Positions 54,853 to 62,922 of a stretch of DNA of 64,000 nt are shown in pieces. Source of the DNA: Halobellus sp. LT62 (GTDB lineage: Archaea; Halobacteriota; Halobacteria; Halobacteriales; Haloferacaceae); contig NZ_JAYEZO010000002.1 in the NCBI RefSeq assembly GCF_037031285.1, positions 310,001 to 374,000 on the forward strand, in the 5' to 3' direction. The first letter of the stretch is position 1; each line of letters begins with the position of its first letter. Below the pieces are notes generated by a model that saw only the letters and a list, made by a program, of their open reading frames with translations, was not told the DNA's origin and made no database searches. The translations under genes were made by a program, and so were the position numbers.

Positions 54853-55959
54853 ATGTTCGTCGGCCACGAGTTCCTCGCGTTCGCGCTCGTCGGGTGGGGC
54901 GCCTCCCGACTCGGAGCCGACTCCCCCGCCGCCCTTCGGCTCGGTGCGGTCGCGGGACTCGCGGCGCTGCTCCCGGACCTCGACGTCCTCTACGCCGTCG
55001 CGACCTACGCTGTCGCCGTGACGGCCGGGACGCCGCTCGGCTGGGAGGCGTTCTGGGGCGTCGCGAACGGCGTCCACCGCGTCGTTACCCACCCGCTCCC
55101 CGTCGGCGTCGCGGCCGCGCTCGTTTTCGGGGTGGGGGCCGCGGTCGGTTCGAGACGCGCTTCATCCCGGGCCGTTTCCCTTCCTCTGGCGACACTCCTC
55201 TACGCGCTCGCCGCGATTCTCTACGTTTCATTTCTCGTCTATTTGCTTTGGACGACCGCGGGAACGGCCGCCGCAGTCGTCGCCAGTGCGTTTCTCGCGG
55301 TCGTCGGCGCGGTCGGCGGGGTGGCCGGCCGACAGATTCGACTTCCCGCGGTCGTACTGGCCGTCGCCGCCGGTGTCGGATTCCTCACGCATCCCTTCGG
55401 CGACGTTTTTCTGGCCGCGCCGCCGCCCCTTCTCTCGCCGTTCGGCCCGCCGGTTCTCACTGAACGAGTCGCCCTCGCCGCCGACCCGACGCTGGAAATC
55501 TTCGGCGTGCTGTTCGTCGAACTCGCGGCCGTCTGGCTCGGCGTCCTCGTCGCGTTGGATCTGGGAGTCGCGGAGGCGCACAGGTCTTCGTCCGCTACTG
55601 TCCGACGTGGCGTTCTCGGGCAGCTACGTGCAACGATCGACCGCTATGCGGGCGTCGGCGTCGCGTACGCGGTCACCGCGCCCATCCTCCCGCGGCCGAC
55701 GGTGGTCGACGCTCACGTGCTCGGATTCACAATCGTCCCGTTGGCGGCGGTCGTCGGTCTGTCGGCCGCCGTTCGCCACCGGTCGCGGATCACGCGGTGG
55801 GAGCAGGCGGAGGAGTCGGAACCGACGCGACAGCCACGTGCGCACTCGGCGCTCTTCGGCCTCGTCACCGGTCTCGCGACGTTGACCCTCGCGGCAGTCG
55901 CGTACGTGTCGACGTACGCACTCACGACTGCTGGAGTGCTGCCTCTCGCGCTCGGGTGA
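54853..55959 (+). CDS. membrane-bound metal-dependent hydrolase (YdjM/DUF457 type)
   Basis: A 368-residue membrane protein. The family opening MFVGHEFLAFALVGWGASRLG contains the N-terminal His, and LPDLDVLYA gives the Asp pair typical of these 'LexA-regulated' YdjM-like hydrolases; HRVVTHPLPVG supplies further His ligands. Nine or more hydrophobic helices follow. The metal chemistry is inferred from the family and the substrate is not known. The second half (after about residue 190) is less conserved. Confidence 0.82.
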   Translation: MFVGHEFLAFALVGWGASRLGADSPAALRLGAVAGLAALLPDLDVLYAVATYAVAVTAGTPLGWEAFWGVANGVHRVVTHPLPVGVAAALVFGVGAAVGSRRASSRAVSLPLATLLYALAAILYVSFLVYLLWTTAGTAAAVVASAFLAVVGAVGGVAGRQIRLPAVVLAVAAGVGFLTHPFGDVFLAAPPPLLSPFGPPVLTERVALAADPTLEIFGVLFVELAAVWLGVLVALDLGVAEAHRSSSATVRRGVLGQLRATIDRYAGVGVAYAVTAPILPRPTVVDAHVLGFTIVPLAAVVGLSAAVRHRSRITRWEQAEESEPTRQPRAHSALFGLVTGLATLTLAAVAYVSTYALTTAGVLPLALG

Positions 55960-56092
55960 GGAGATTTTCCCGTTATCGAATCCCGATTCCTGTCATCGAA
56001 TCCAAACGTTTAGTACTGCTTGTAGTGAATCGATAGTACGAGGCTGACCCGGTCGTTCACCCCTCCGACCTGATTTGATCCCCCTCAGTACA

Positions 56093-56434
56093 ATGGTCAC
56101 AGACTTCGACTCCTCGATCGATATTCTGGAAGAAAACGCCCTCCTTTGGTGGTGCGGGGCGATCACGTTCTTCCTCGTCGGCGACGTCGTCACGACGCTC
56201 GCCGGCCTGCAGTTGCGAACGGTCGTCGAGGCCAGTCCCGTCGCAGCGTGGCTGATCAACGCCTACGGGCTGCCGATGATCCTCCCGATCAAGGTGCTCA
56301 TCGTCTGCGGGTTCTACGGACTCTACCGACTCGTCCCCCGGCCCCACTGTATCGGCGTGCCGCTCGGACTGTGCGCGCTCGGATTCGTCGTCACGGTGTG
56401 GAACGGCGCGGTCATCGCGGCTGCCGTGATGTGA
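56093..56434 (+). CDS. small membrane protein, DUF5658-like
   Basis: A 113-residue protein with three to four hydrophobic helices. The pattern FFLVGDVVTTLAGLQLRTVVEASPVAAWLINAYG, with D-x-x-T-T and an E-x-x-P motif, is characteristic of DUF5658, found widely in haloarchaea and elsewhere without known function. The start at ATG 56093 is preferred over an upstream frame. The tRNA-Pro gene follows 53 bp downstream on the other strand. Confidence 0.72.
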   Translation: MVTDFDSSIDILEENALLWWCGAITFFLVGDVVTTLAGLQLRTVVEASPVAAWLINAYGLPMILPIKVLIVCGFYGLYRLVPRPHCIGVPLGLCALGFVVTVWNGAVIAAAVM

Positions 56435-56487
56435 ACGCTCTTCGTTTCCGTCGCTATCGCTCGTGGTCGGTGAGAGGTGGGGAAAAT

Positions 56488-56559
56488 GGGCCGGCTCAGA
56501 TTCGAACTGAGGTTACGGCCACCCGAAGGCCGAAGGATACCAAGCTACCCCACCGGCCC
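56488..56559 (-). tRNA. tRNA-Pro, anticodon CGG
   Basis: A 72-nt tRNA on the minus strand. Acceptor GGGCCGG pairs with CCGGCCC; D-arm GGGT...ATCC; anticodon stem CGGCC/GGCCG encloses the loop TTCGGGT, so the anticodon is CGG (codon CCG, proline); T-arm is CTCAG-TTCGAAT-CTGAG. No intron and no encoded CCA. TTAAAAG about 27 nt upstream (56584-56590) is a likely promoter box. Decoded by hand. Confidence 0.95.
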
Positions 56560-56639
56560 GCATACGAACAGTCGGCGTTTGGTCTTTTAACGCTTCCGAA
56601 CCGAATCAGACCGCGCGCGGATCCACCAGCCTGCGACCG

Positions 56640-57071
56640 TCACGCCTCGAAATACAGCGATCGATGGCGACGACACCCGGGGTTGAACGCCGCTCCGCAG
56701 TTCGGGCACGCGTCGTCGCCGTCGAGATACGCTCGCGCTGACAGCGTCGTCTCGCAGATGCCGCACAGCACCGCCGCCTCGTCGAATCGATCGCGCGGCC
56801 ACAGTTCCGGGTCGTGATCGGCGGTTTCCGCGTGGCAGGCATGACACGGCGAGAACACCTCACAGCAGCCGAATCGAAGCGCGACGACGTCGACGGCGGT
56901 GTGCCAGTGCGCGCACCGGGTCTCGTCGTCGACCGCGACGCCCCGGAGCGATACCGGAAACCGGTCGTCGAGGGCGGGCGCGTGCGTCGTCCGAAGCGGT
57001 TCGGTGCGCGCGTCGTCGGACGCGGGGGGCGTTCCGGGTTCGCCCGTTCGATCCCGACGGTCCTCACACAT
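56640..57071 (-). CDS. CHY-type zinc-finger protein
   Basis: A 143-residue protein. The CHY zinc-finger pattern is seen as TRCAHWHTAVDVVALRFGCCEVFSPCHACHAETADHD, then LCGICETTLSARAYLDGDDACPNCGAAFNPGCRRHRSLYFE, supplying eight or more Cys/His ligands for two to three zinc ions. In eukaryotes such modules sit in E3 ligases, whereas stand-alone archaeal forms are uncharacterised. The N-terminal ~35 residues are disordered. It lies 5 bp downstream of trmY's end on the same strand's far side, so both could be read together. Confidence 0.85.
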   Translation of the reverse strand: MCEDRRDRTGEPGTPPASDDARTEPLRTTHAPALDDRFPVSLRGVAVDDETRCAHWHTAVDVVALRFGCCEVFSPCHACHAETADHDPELWPRDRFDEAAVLCGICETTLSARAYLDGDDACPNCGAAFNPGCRRHRSLYFEA

Positions 57072-57076
57072 CGCTC

Positions 57077-57685
57077 TCAGTACTCGGTGTAGCCTCGGGT
57101 GTCGAGGTAGTTGTGCGCGACGGTGATCGTGTGGTCCGCGTGGAGGACTTCGGGACCGACGCGGACCCGTTTGTCGCCGCGCTCTGCGAGGAGCGAGCGC
57201 TCCTCGTCGGTGAAGTCGTGGTGGTCCGAGAGCACGAACAGGGGGTCCTCGGGCGGGTCGACGTCGACGATCGGGTCCCCCTCCTCGTGGAGCGTGAGAA
57301 GCGTCGGGTCCTCGTGGACGTCGTCGGCGACGGCCTCGAGCGTCTCCTCGAACCCCATCCGACGGATCGAGACGCCCGGGGTGCTCTCGGCCGGCATATG
57401 TCCGATCGCGTCCTCGCGGTGTTCGAGGGCTTGTCGGACGAGCGCGGCCGTGCTCCGCTCGTCGGGGTTGAGGCGGCGGAGTTCGCCCCCCTCGAAGCGG
57501 ACGGTAAACTCGTCGCCGAGGACGAGGTGGACGCGCACGTCCTCGCGGATCGAGTGCGAGAGGAAGAACGCGCTGTTGACGCAGCGGCAGAGGACGTCGA
57601 GCCGTCCCGCCGCGCCGGCGAGGTCGTCGAGCGAGAAGTCGGGCGTCGTCGGGGCGTCGTGGCCGACGATCAGGAACTGTCGCAT
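57077..57685 (-). CDS. trmY: tRNA (pseudouridine-54-N1)-methyltransferase
   Basis: A 202-residue SPOUT-class methyltransferase that turns pseudouridine-54 of archaeal tRNA into N1-methylpseudouridine. [24 protein letters not shown] is the usual opening; [27 protein letters not shown] and [18 protein letters not shown] form the SAM-binding knot, with the Cys-free loop seen in haloarchaea. Pus10, which makes the pseudouridine substrate, is 2.7 kb away. Start ATG 57685; upstream residues are not family-like. Confidence 0.94.
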   Translation of the reverse strand: MRQFLIVGHDAPTTPDFSLDDLAGAAGRLDVLCRCVNSAFFLSHSIREDVRVHLVLGDEFTVRFEGGELRRLNPDERSTAALVRQALEHREDAIGHMPAESTPGVSIRRMGFEETLEAVADDVHEDPTLLTLHEEGDPIVDVDPPEDPLFVLSDHHDFTDEERSLLAERGDKRVRVGPEVLHADHTITVAHNYLDTRGYTEY

Positions 57686-57767
57686 AGGGCGTCTCGCCGC
57701 TGGAACACCAAGAGTCGGTCGTTCGCGGGCGGCGGCGTCGGGACCGGCGTCGACCGCCCCCTCGACC

Positions 57768-58535
57768 CTATTCCGCGAGCCCGTAGCCCCGCCGGAAGAG
57801 CGCGACGTCGAGCGCGAGCACGACGACGGTGAGCCCCGCGAGCACCGCAAGCGACGCGTTCGGATCGACCTCGCTGACGCCGAGGAACCCGTACCGGACG
57901 CCGTTGACCATGTAGATCATCGGATTCAGGAGCGACACCTGCTGGACCGTCGCGGGCAACTCGTTCAGCGAGTAGAAGACGCCGCCGAAGAAGACCAGCG
58001 GTCGGAGGATGAACTGATTCAGCATCGTCAGGTCGTCGAAGTCGTCGGCCCAGAGCCCGGCGACGACGCCGAGGCTCGCGAACAGCGCCGTGATGACGAC
58101 GCCGAAGGCGACCAGATACAGCGGCTGGACGACGCCGACGTCCGTGAAGAACGCGCCGATGAGCGCGATGAGCGTGCCGACGATCGCGCCGCGGATCGCC
58201 GCGGCGAGGACGTACGCGCCGACCATCGTCTCGTACGACAGCGGCGAGGTGAGCACCTCCTCGATGTATCGATTCCAGCGGCCGTGGAAGATGTTAAACG
58301 AGGTGTTCTCGAAGGCGTTCGAAATCGCGCCGAGGACGACGAGGCCCGGGAGAATAAAGAGGATGTACGGCACGCCGGCGATCTCGTTGATCCGCTCGCC
58401 GAGGATCACCCCGAAGACCGAGAAGTACAGGACGTTGGTAATAAATGGCGGCAGGAAGGTGTTCCGCGGGCGACGGAGGAAGCGGAGTACCTCTCTCCGC
58501 AGCAACGCGAGGAAGCCGGTCGTATCGACGCTCAT
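57768..58535 (-). CDS. ABC-2 type transporter permease
   Basis: A 255-residue permease with six hydrophobic helices. It has the ABC-2 pattern: a soluble start ([22 protein letters not shown]), [30 protein letters not shown] between helices 2 and 3, and the conserved [41 protein letters not shown]. Its ATG overlaps the stop codon of the ATPase gene (ATGA), so the two subunits are coupled. An exporter of a drug, lipid or polysaccharide is implied; the cargo is unknown. Confidence 0.92.
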   Translation of the reverse strand: MSVDTTGFLALLRREVLRFLRRPRNTFLPPFITNVLYFSVFGVILGERINEIAGVPYILFILPGLVVLGAISNAFENTSFNIFHGRWNRYIEEVLTSPLSYETMVGAYVLAAAIRGAIVGTLIALIGAFFTDVGVVQPLYLVAFGVVITALFASLGVVAGLWADDFDDLTMLNQFILRPLVFFGGVFYSLNELPATVQQVSLLNPMIYMVNGVRYGFLGVSEVDPNASLAVLAGLTVVVLALDVALFRRGYGLAE

Positions 58536-59491
58536 TGCGACGCCACCTCCGAGGTCGCGCGTCCCTCCTCATCCGCACGCGTCATCTCGACGAACACCTC
58601 TTCGAGCGACGTGCGCTGGATTTCGAGGTCGACGATCTCGTGGCCGTCCTCGTCGAGCAGTCCCACGATCTCGGGGGCGACGAGTCCGCCCTGCGTGGCG
58701 GTCACGACGAGGCGCGTGCCGTCCAGTTCGACCGACTCGATCCGGTCGTCGCGCGCGGCGAAATCCGGCACTGCGGTCGGCGCGTTCCGCAGTTGTACGA
58801 CGACGTCGTCGGTGCCGCGGTCCATCAGTTCCTCGGGGCTGGCGACGTCGAGGACGCGGCCGGAGTCGAGGATCGCGACCTCGTCGCAGAGCCGCTCGGC
58901 CTCCTCGATGTAGTGCGTCGTGAGCAGGATCGTCGTCCCCCGCTGGTTCAGGTCGACGATGGTTTCCCAGAGCTCGTGGCGCAGCTGCACGTCGACGCCG
59001 GCGGTCGGCTCGTCGAGGATCAGCAGATCGGGCTCGGTGATGAGCGCTCGCGCGAGCATAAAGCGGCGCTTCATCCCGCCGGAGAGCCAGTCGAAGCGCG
59101 TGTCGCGCTTGTCGTAGATTCCGACGCGTTTCAGAACCTCCTCGGCCCGCTCGCTGGCGCGCTCCCGGGAGATCCCGTGGTAGCCGGCCTTGTGTTCGAG
59201 CACCTCGTGGATCGGAAAGAAGCGGTCGACGTTGAACTCCTGCGGCGCGAGGCCGATGCTGTCGCGCGCCTCGCGGTAGTCGTCCTCGACGTCGTGACCG
59301 AACACTCGCGCCTCGCCGCCGCTCTTGCGGACGAGTCCGACGAGGACGTTGATGAACGTGGTCTTGCCCGCGCCGTTCGGGCCGAGGAGGCCGAAGAACG
59401 ACCCCCGGGGGACCGTGAGATCGACGCCGTCGAGCGCCTGTACGTCGCCGTAGGACTTCCGCAAGTCGCGGATCTCGATCGCAGGCTCCAT
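58532..59491 (-). CDS. ABC transporter ATP-binding protein (export type)
   Basis: A 319-residue ATPase. Walker A GPNGAGKTTF (about 38-47), signature LSGGMKRRFMLARALI, Walker B LLILDEPTAGVD, and the switch His in TTHYIEEAERL are all present. After residue 225 a C-terminal domain (SPEELMDRGTDDVVVQL... EIVDLEIQRTSLEEVFVEMT) of the DrrA/NodI type is present. Pairs with the permease gene (overlap of 4 bp) in one operon. Start ATG 59491. Confidence 0.94.
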   Translation of the reverse strand: MEPAIEIRDLRKSYGDVQALDGVDLTVPRGSFFGLLGPNGAGKTTFINVLVGLVRKSGGEARVFGHDVEDDYREARDSIGLAPQEFNVDRFFPIHEVLEHKAGYHGISRERASERAEEVLKRVGIYDKRDTRFDWLSGGMKRRFMLARALITEPDLLILDEPTAGVDVQLRHELWETIVDLNQRGTTILLTTHYIEEAERLCDEVAILDSGRVLDVASPEELMDRGTDDVVVQLRNAPTAVPDFAARDDRIESVELDGTRLVVTATQGGLVAPEIVGLLDEDGHEIVDLEIQRTSLEEVFVEMTRADEEGRATSEVASQ

Positions 59492-59604
59492 TCACACACC
59501 GGTCCGGTCTCCGTGGACCTAAGGACCACGAAGTCCGACAGCGCTGCCTCGACCGGTGGCGGGGCCGCCGGAACACCGAAGCGCGTTCGCATCGACGAGC
59601 GACC

Positions 59605-60153
59605 GTGAACCGGACGAACCGCGAACCCGGAGACGATGGCGTCGTCGCTGTCGACTCCGACGTCGTCGATGGTCTCTCTCCCGGCGCGACGGAGCGACTA
59701 CTCCGCATCCGTCGACTGAGCCGCCTGCTCGACAGCGCGGTCGAGATCCCCGGAACGACCGTGCGCGTCGGGCTCGACCCGGTCTTGGGGCTCCTCCCCG
59801 GCGTCGGCGACGCGACCGCCACCGCGGCATCGGCGTACGTTGTTGCCGAGGCCGCGGCGCTCGGCGCACCGCGGGCGACGCTCGCACGGATGGTTCTGAA
59901 CGTCGTTGTCGATGCCCTGCTCGGGTCGATCCCGCTCGTCGGCGACGCCTTCGACGCGGTCTGGCGCGCGAACGACCGGAACGTCCGACTCCTCGAACGC
60001 CGACTGCGCGATCCCGGTGACGACGGCGTGCGCCGGGACCGACGCGTCGTGATCGCGTTGGGGTTCGTCGTCTTCGCCGGTACGCTGGCCATCAGTCTGC
60101 TCGTGCTCGCGACCCTGTGGTGGCTCCTCGGCGTCGCTGGCGGCGTCCTCTGA
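59605..60153 (+). CDS. DUF4112-domain membrane protein
   Basis: A 182-residue protein with a DUF4112 region: LARLLDSAVEIPG-like RLSRLLDSAVEIPGTTVRVGLDPVLGLLPGVGDATATAASAYVV, then [40 protein letters not shown] further hydrophobic helix lies at the C terminus (about 150-180). Function unknown. The first 25 residues are acidic and probably disordered. Divergent from the ABC operon and followed by a family C element. Confidence 0.87.
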   Translation: MNRTNREPGDDGVVAVDSDVVDGLSPGATERLLRIRRLSRLLDSAVEIPGTTVRVGLDPVLGLLPGVGDATATAASAYVVAEAAALGAPRATLARMVLNVVVDALLGSIPLVGDAFDAVWRANDRNVRLLERRLRDPGDDGVRRDRRVVIALGFVVFAGTLAISLLVLATLWWLLGVAGGVL

Positions 60154-60183
60154 TCGGCGATTGCTGACCGGAGAACGTCGACG

Positions 60184-60298
60184 GGTGGGAATGGAAGGGG
60201 CCGCGCTCTCGACGTAGGAGGACGACGTAAGCACCGCAGGCCGAAGGCCGAGGAGCGCAGCGAGTCCCCCGAGTCGAGAGCGCGGGGGCTTCCGGGGT
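60184..60298 (+). repeat. family C long-hairpin element, copy 2
   Basis: Reads GGGTGGGAATGGAAGGGGCC at the left and GCGGGGGCTTCCGGGG at the right. The arms GCGCTCTCGAC (60203-60213) and GTCGAGAGCGC (60273-60283) are a perfect 11-bp inverted repeat, with flanking GGAAG/CTTCC (60193-60197, 60289-60293). The interior contains GGCCGAAGGCC. Compared with copy 1 the arm sequence differs but stays complementary. It ends about 99 nt before pus10. Confidence 0.75.
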
Positions 60299-60391
60299 CT
60301 TCACTGCGTTCTCACAACGTGACCACTCGAATCCATACTGTATCGGCGGCGAAAGGACAAGAACAAAGCGAGCACCCGCACAGATACCGAT

Positions 60392-61771
60392 ATGAGCATT
60401 CTCGCCGACGCCCGCGCGCTCGCCGCGCAGGAACCCGTCTGTGACGCCTGTCTCGGCCGGGCCTTCGCGGATCGGAGCTTCGGGTTGACGAACGCCGAGC
60501 GGGGCAAGAGCCTCCGGATTGCGGCCGCGCTCGACGACGACGAGCCGTACGAGCCGGTCGACACGGTCGACTGCTGGGTGTGCGAAGGCCGCTGCGCGGA
60601 GTTCGACCAGTGGGCCGAGCGCTGCGCCGCGGCGGTCGAGGGCGTCGAGTTCGACACCTACCAAGTCGGGACGCGCACGCCGCCGCTGATCGAGGAGAAC
60701 GAGATCCTGCTCCGGGAGGGCGCGGGCCTCCCCGAGGGCGCGGGCGAACTGTTCAAATCCGAGTTCAACCGCGAGGTCGGCAAGCGAGTCGGGCGACTCA
60801 CCGACACCGACGTCGACTTCGGTCGTCCGGACGTCCAGTTCACGCTCGATCTGGAGGCCGACTCCGTCGACGTCGCCGTCCACTCGGCGTTCGTCTACGG
60901 CCGCTACCGGAAACTCGAACGCGACATCCCACAGACCGAGTGGCCCTGCAACGCCTGTCAGGGCTCGGGGTACGTCGGCAAACAACCCTGCGAGAAGTGC
61001 GACGGGACGGGCTATCTGTACCAGGACAGCGTCGAGGGACTCACCGCGCCGATCGTCCGCGACGTGATGGACGGGACGGACACGAAGTTCCACGGTGCGG
61101 GCCGCGAAGACGTCGACGCGCGGATGCTCGGCACCGGCCGCCCGTTCGTCATCGAGGTGATGGAACCCCGTCGCCGCCGAATCGATGTCGAGCGGTTGGA
61201 GGGCGATATCAACGCATTCGCGGAGGGCCGCGTCGAGGTCGAAGGGCTCAGACTCGCCGACTACGAGATGGTCGAACGAGTGAAGAAGCTCGACGCCTCG
61301 AAGCGCTATCGGGCCGAAGTCGAGTTCGGTTCTCCCATCGCTGCGGACGCGCTCGCCGAGGCCCTCGACGAACTCGAAGGCGCGACGATCGAGCAGTACA
61401 CGCCGCACCGCGTCGATCACCGACGGGCGAGTCTCACTCGCACGCGAGAGGTGTACGAGACGGGCGGCGAACTCGACGACGACACGCACGCGACTGTCGA
61501 GGTTCACGGGGCGGGCGGCCTGTACATCAAGGAACTGATCTCCGGCGACGAGGGGCGCACGAACCCCAGCCTCGCGGGGATCCTCGATGTCGACGCCGAG
61601 GTGACGGCGCTCGACGTCGTCGGCGTCTACGGCGAGGACGAACCCTTCGAGGACGAGACGTTCTTCCTCGACGGCGACAGCTCGGCGGCGAGTGACGCGG
61701 ACGGTGCTGTTGCGGAGGGCGACGAGGTCGACGCCGTTGACGACCCGGACGACGCGAACGACGAGGAATGA
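60392..61771 (+). CDS. pus10: tRNA pseudouridine synthase Pus10
   Basis: A 459-residue enzyme that makes pseudouridine at positions 54 and/or 55 of archaeal tRNA. The N-terminal zinc and THUMP-containing part holds CDACLGRAFADRS, CWVCEGRC, and CNACQGSGYVGKQPCEKCDGTG. The catalytic motif is GAGREDVDARMLGTG (Asp in REDVD, about residue 248). The C-terminal EMDDGA-like acidic tail is of the salt-adapted kind. Its stop overlaps the rnhB start by 4 bp. TrmY, encoded nearby, methylates the product. A family C element lies upstream. Confidence 0.95.
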   Translation: MSILADARALAAQEPVCDACLGRAFADRSFGLTNAERGKSLRIAAALDDDEPYEPVDTVDCWVCEGRCAEFDQWAERCAAAVEGVEFDTYQVGTRTPPLIEENEILLREGAGLPEGAGELFKSEFNREVGKRVGRLTDTDVDFGRPDVQFTLDLEADSVDVAVHSAFVYGRYRKLERDIPQTEWPCNACQGSGYVGKQPCEKCDGTGYLYQDSVEGLTAPIVRDVMDGTDTKFHGAGREDVDARMLGTGRPFVIEVMEPRRRRIDVERLEGDINAFAEGRVEVEGLRLADYEMVERVKKLDASKRYRAEVEFGSPIAADALAEALDELEGATIEQYTPHRVDHRRASLTRTREVYETGGELDDDTHATVEVHGAGGLYIKELISGDEGRTNPSLAGILDVDAEVTALDVVGVYGEDEPFEDETFFLDGDSSAASDADGAVAEGDEVDAVDDPDDANDEE

Positions 61772-62451
61772 CACCCGGAGACGCGAACGTCGGCAGCGAC
61801 GAGGCCGGAAAAGGCCCGGTGCTCGGCCCGATGGTCGCCGCCGCGGTGCGCGCGTCGTCGGAGGCGATTCCGGACAGCGTAGACGACTCCAAACGGCTCG
61901 CCCCCGAAACCCGCGAGTCGATCGCCGAGCGGCTGCGGAGACACGAGGACGTCGCCATCGGCGTCGCGGTCGTCTCGACCGATCGGATCGACGACCCCGA
62001 GACGGATATGAACTCGCTGACGGTCGACGCCCACGCCGAGGCTATCGCCGCCGTGGCTCGCGGGGACGACGCGGTCGTCACCGACGCGGGCGACGTCAGC
62101 GAGTCACGTTTCGGGCGTCGCGTTCGCGAGGGCGTCGCGTCGCGCTCGCGCTCGGACTCTCTCCCGCTCGACGTCCACGCCAAACACGGCGCTGACGAGA
62201 CGTACCCGCTGGTCGCGGCCGCGTCGGTCGTCGCGAAGGTCCACCGCGACGCCGAGATCGACGCGCTCGCCGAGGAGTACGCCGAGTACGGGCCGCTCGG
62301 CAGCGGCTATCCGAGCGATCCGACGACACGGGATTTTCTCCGCCGGTACGTCGCCGAGACGGGGGAGTTGCCCGCCTGCGCTCGCGCGTCGTGGTCGACG
62401 TCGACAGACGTGCTCGCGGCGGCAGAACAGTCGGCGCTGTCGGAGTTTTGA
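61768..62451 (+). CDS. rnhB: ribonuclease HII
   Basis: A 227-residue endonuclease that cuts the RNA strand of RNA-DNA hybrids and removes misincorporated ribonucleotides. VGSDEAGKGPVLGPMV places the catalytic Asp11 and Glu12; VDDSKRLAPETR, VVTDAGDVSESRF (third acidic) and VAAASVVAKVHRD complete the archaeal-type active site. GSGYPSDPTTRDFL is the tyrosine-containing substrate-recognition region. The ATG overlaps the pus10 stop codon, so both are in one operon. Confidence 0.95.
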   Translation: MTPGDANVGSDEAGKGPVLGPMVAAAVRASSEAIPDSVDDSKRLAPETRESIAERLRRHEDVAIGVAVVSTDRIDDPETDMNSLTVDAHAEAIAAVARGDDAVVTDAGDVSESRFGRRVREGVASRSRSDSLPLDVHAKHGADETYPLVAAASVVAKVHRDAEIDALAEEYAEYGPLGSGYPSDPTTRDFLRRYVAETGELPACARASWSTSTDVLAAAEQSALSEF

Positions 62452-62491
62452 AGCGAGGATCCAGCGGGCGAAGCGCACGCGACAGACCTGA

Positions 62492-62743
62492 CTACTGCAT
62501 CGAGTCGAGGGAGACGAACGATCCCTCTTCGGCGGAGATCCACGTCGTCTGTCGCGCTTCCGGCTCCGTCTCAACGGGATAGATCGTACACTCGTCGGCA
62601 TCGCCCTCGTACGTCTCGACGCGGGCGACGAGGACCTGTTCGCGGTCGTGCTCGTCAGTCTCGGTGTCGCCAGCGAGTGCGTCGGCAGCGGTGCCGTTTT
62701 CGTCGGACGGGCGGTCAGTGGGGAGATCAGTGTCGATGGGCAT
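62492..62743 (-). CDS. small acidic haloarchaeal protein (DUF7511-like)
   Basis: An 83-residue acidic protein. The conserved part is REQVLVARVETYEGDADECTIYPVETEPEARQTTWISAEEGSFVSLDSMQ, resembling a haloarchaeal family I associate with DUF7511 (the CTIYP and TTWIxAxEGSFV segments). The first 35 residues are disordered. The lone Cys is conserved in my recollection. TTTAAATA at 62825-62832 on the minus strand may be its TATA box, leaving a leader of roughly 60 nt. Function unknown. Confidence 0.65.
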   Translation of the reverse strand: MPIDTDLPTDRPSDENGTAADALAGDTETDEHDREQVLVARVETYEGDADECTIYPVETEPEARQTTWISAEEGSFVSLDSMQ

Positions 62744-62922
62744 TGTGTGTCTCGTTTCCTCCGTTTCCGACGGAGAGTCGGTGATAGTTGTCGCCCAGTA
62801 CAGTTCGGAGTTGTCGCGGTATCGTATTTAAATGGTCGCCTATTCTTGTAGGGTGAGATTCGGCGACGAGGAGGCGTCTGTGGCGTCGTCAGCGACGGAG
62901 TGGGCGTGAAAATCCGGTTCTC

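Noticed and set aside
56640-57071. RING-type ubiquitin ligase reading of the zinc-finger protein
   Set aside because: The Cys/His spacing fits a CHY finger only; there is no RING cross-brace and no E2 gene nearby.
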